In this document: in pieces, positions 63,017-64,000 of the stretch
Layout of the letters: every line of letters starts with the position of its first letter
Numbering within the stretch: the first letter of the stretch is position 1
NCBI RefSeq assembly: GCF_024508315.1
Contig: NZ_CP101987.1
Location: forward strand, 3,100,001 to 3,164,000
Direction of reading: 5' to 3'
Length of the DNA: 64,000 nucleotides
Source of the DNA: Cellulomonas xiejunii
GTDB lineage: Bacteria > Actinomycetota > Actinomycetes > Actinomycetales > Cellulomonadaceae
Program-made: the position numbers and the translations under genes
The notes under the pieces: generated by a model
The model's input: the letters and a program-made list of their open reading frames with translations, nothing else
Database searches by the model: none
What the model was told of the DNA's origin: nothing

Positions 63017-63892
63017 ATGTCCTACGTCAAGCCGTCCGACCTCGTCACGTCGCTCGTCGACGCCGGCGAGGCCAAGATCTTCATGTCGACGCGCGACACG
63101 CTGCTGCGCGCCTACATGGCCGGTGCGCTGCTCACGCTGGCTGCCGCGTTCGCCGTGTCGATGAGCGTGCAGACCGGCTCGCCGCTGATCGGCGCCCTGC
63201 TGTTCCCCGTCGGTTTCATCATGCTGTACCTGCTGGGGTACGACCTGCTCACGGGCGTGTTCGTGCTCGCGCCGCTCGCGTGGCTGGACAGGCGCCCGGG
63301 CGTCACCGGGCGGGGCGTGCTGCGCAACTGGGGCCTGGTGTTCCTCGGCAACTTCGGCGGCGCGCTCACCGTCGCCGTCCTCATGTCGATCGTCTTCACG
63401 TACGGGTTCTCCACCGAGCCCGACGCGGTGGGCGTCGCGCTGGGCCACATCGGCGAGGGCCGGACCCTGGGCTACGCGGAGCACGGCGCCGCGGGGATGC
63501 TGACGCTGTTCGTGCGGGGTGTGCTGTGCAACTGGATGGTCTCCACCGGGGTGGTGGGCGCGATGGTCGCCAAGGACGTCCCGGGCAAGGCGATCGCCAT
63601 GTGGATGCCGATCATGCTGTTCTTCGCCATGGGGTTCGAGCACTCGGTCGTCAACATGTTCCTGTTCCCGACGGGCTTGATGCTGGGCGGTCAGTTCACG
63701 GTCATGGACTACCTCGTCTGGAACGAGATCCCCACGGTCCTCGGCAACCTCGTCGGCGGGCTGACGTTCACCGGGCTCGTCCTGTACGCCACGCACGGAC
63801 GCACCGGTCCCCGACGCGGCACGGTGGCGCCGGCCGTCCCGCCGACCGCGGCGGACGGGCCGCTCGACGAGACCCGCGAGCAGCTCGTCTGA
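63017..63892 (+). CDS. Formate/nitrite transporter family protein
   Basis: Pentameric FNT channel subunit of 291 residues with six helices. Features are MAGALLTLAAAFAVS in helix 1, LTGVFVLAPLAWLDRRPG in place of the usual LYTGN region, the NWGLVFLGNFGGAL motif of helix 3, the LCNWMVSTG of helix 4 and FFAMGFEHSVVNMFL with the central His of helix 5. It could move formate, nitrite, acetate or hydrosulfide. ATG 63017 opens the usual MSYVKPSDL. A possible -10, TAGCGT, lies at 62963-62968. Confidence 0.9.
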   Translation: MSYVKPSDLVTSLVDAGEAKIFMSTRDTLLRAYMAGALLTLAAAFAVSMSVQTGSPLIGALLFPVGFIMLYLLGYDLLTGVFVLAPLAWLDRRPGVTGRGVLRNWGLVFLGNFGGALTVAVLMSIVFTYGFSTEPDAVGVALGHIGEGRTLGYAEHGAAGMLTLFVRGVLCNWMVSTGVVGAMVAKDVPGKAIAMWMPIMLFFAMGFEHSVVNMFLFPTGLMLGGQFTVMDYLVWNEIPTVLGNLVGGLTFTGLVLYATHGRTGPRRGTVAPAVPPTAADGPLDETREQLV

Positions 63893-64000
63893 CCCGGCGC
63901 GCGCGACAGGCCGGTCCGCGCGCCGCCCACCCGTCCGCCGCGCGAGCAGCAGCAGGACCTGCGCGAACGTGCCATGCCACCGTCCGGTCACGCCGTTCCA

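Overview
The window is a very GC-rich stretch of an actinobacterial chromosome, most likely from a Cellulomonas-like member of the Cellulomonadaceae. The grounds are a mycothiol synthase (mycothiol is an actinobacterial thiol), an actinobacterial ppk-mutT1 pair, many GTG starts, strong G/C at third codon positions, and two secreted plant-cell-wall hydrolases with carbohydrate-binding modules (a GH5_8-type mannanase with CBM2 and a GH62 arabinofuranosidase with CBM13). No phage, plasmid, CRISPR or rRNA locus was seen. One tRNA gene (Lys, TTT) is present.

Layout. 0-8 kb: a membrane protein, acetyl-CoA synthetase, the secreted mannanase, a frameshifted gene bracketed by inverted-repeat elements, and a flavin monooxygenase. 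7-13 kb: mshD-ppk-mutT1, translationally overlapped, converging on a pit/DUF47 low-affinity phosphate-uptake pair; phosphate and polyphosphate handling is the common theme. 13-18 kb: a hypothetical gene, a sugar porter, a DHA2 drug-efflux pump with a clear twin operator, and a convergent MarR regulator. 18-23 kb: a NERD protein, msrB, a GGDEF-EAL enzyme, and a three-gene SipW-type alternate signal-peptide operon whose upstream region resembles a sigma-28 promoter. 23-30 kb: a luciferase-like monooxygenase and its FMN-reductase partner separated by a 32-bp tandem repeat, then mostly single metabolic genes. 30-34 kb: an OhrR-like regulator divergent from a haloperoxidase, a DUF4232 protein and an ATP-grasp enzyme. 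34-39 kb: a five-gene ABC-transporter/two-component operon on the minus strand. 39-44 kb: an SDR, a secreted serine hydrolase and the GH62 enzyme. 44-56 kb: a vitamin-kinase gene, an OYE/FAD reductase, Nudix, heme-binding-like, Fic, TetR/MBL, UvrD-like helicase, ArsR/SRPBCC and membrane genes. 56.8-60.4 kb: the least ordinary part, with a transposase remnant, tRNA-Lys, two paralogous unrecognised small proteins, a lower-GC lipoprotein gene and broken coding fragments. 60.4-64 kb: a YqjM-type ene-reductase, a PPOX protein, a membrane protein and a formate/nitrite transporter.

The best candidates for something undescribed are: (1) the two small proteins at 58183-58404 and 58977-59180, which share an IVPG-x-SPLEASGW core, the second behind a good sigma-28-like promoter; (2) the SipW-type operon at 21566-23148 with the same kind of promoter and a 20-bp palindrome just upstream; (3) two families of short intergenic repeats. 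Several transcription-factor operators can be read directly as perfect inverted repeats next to their regulators, and four genes appear to be transcribed as leaderless mRNAs.
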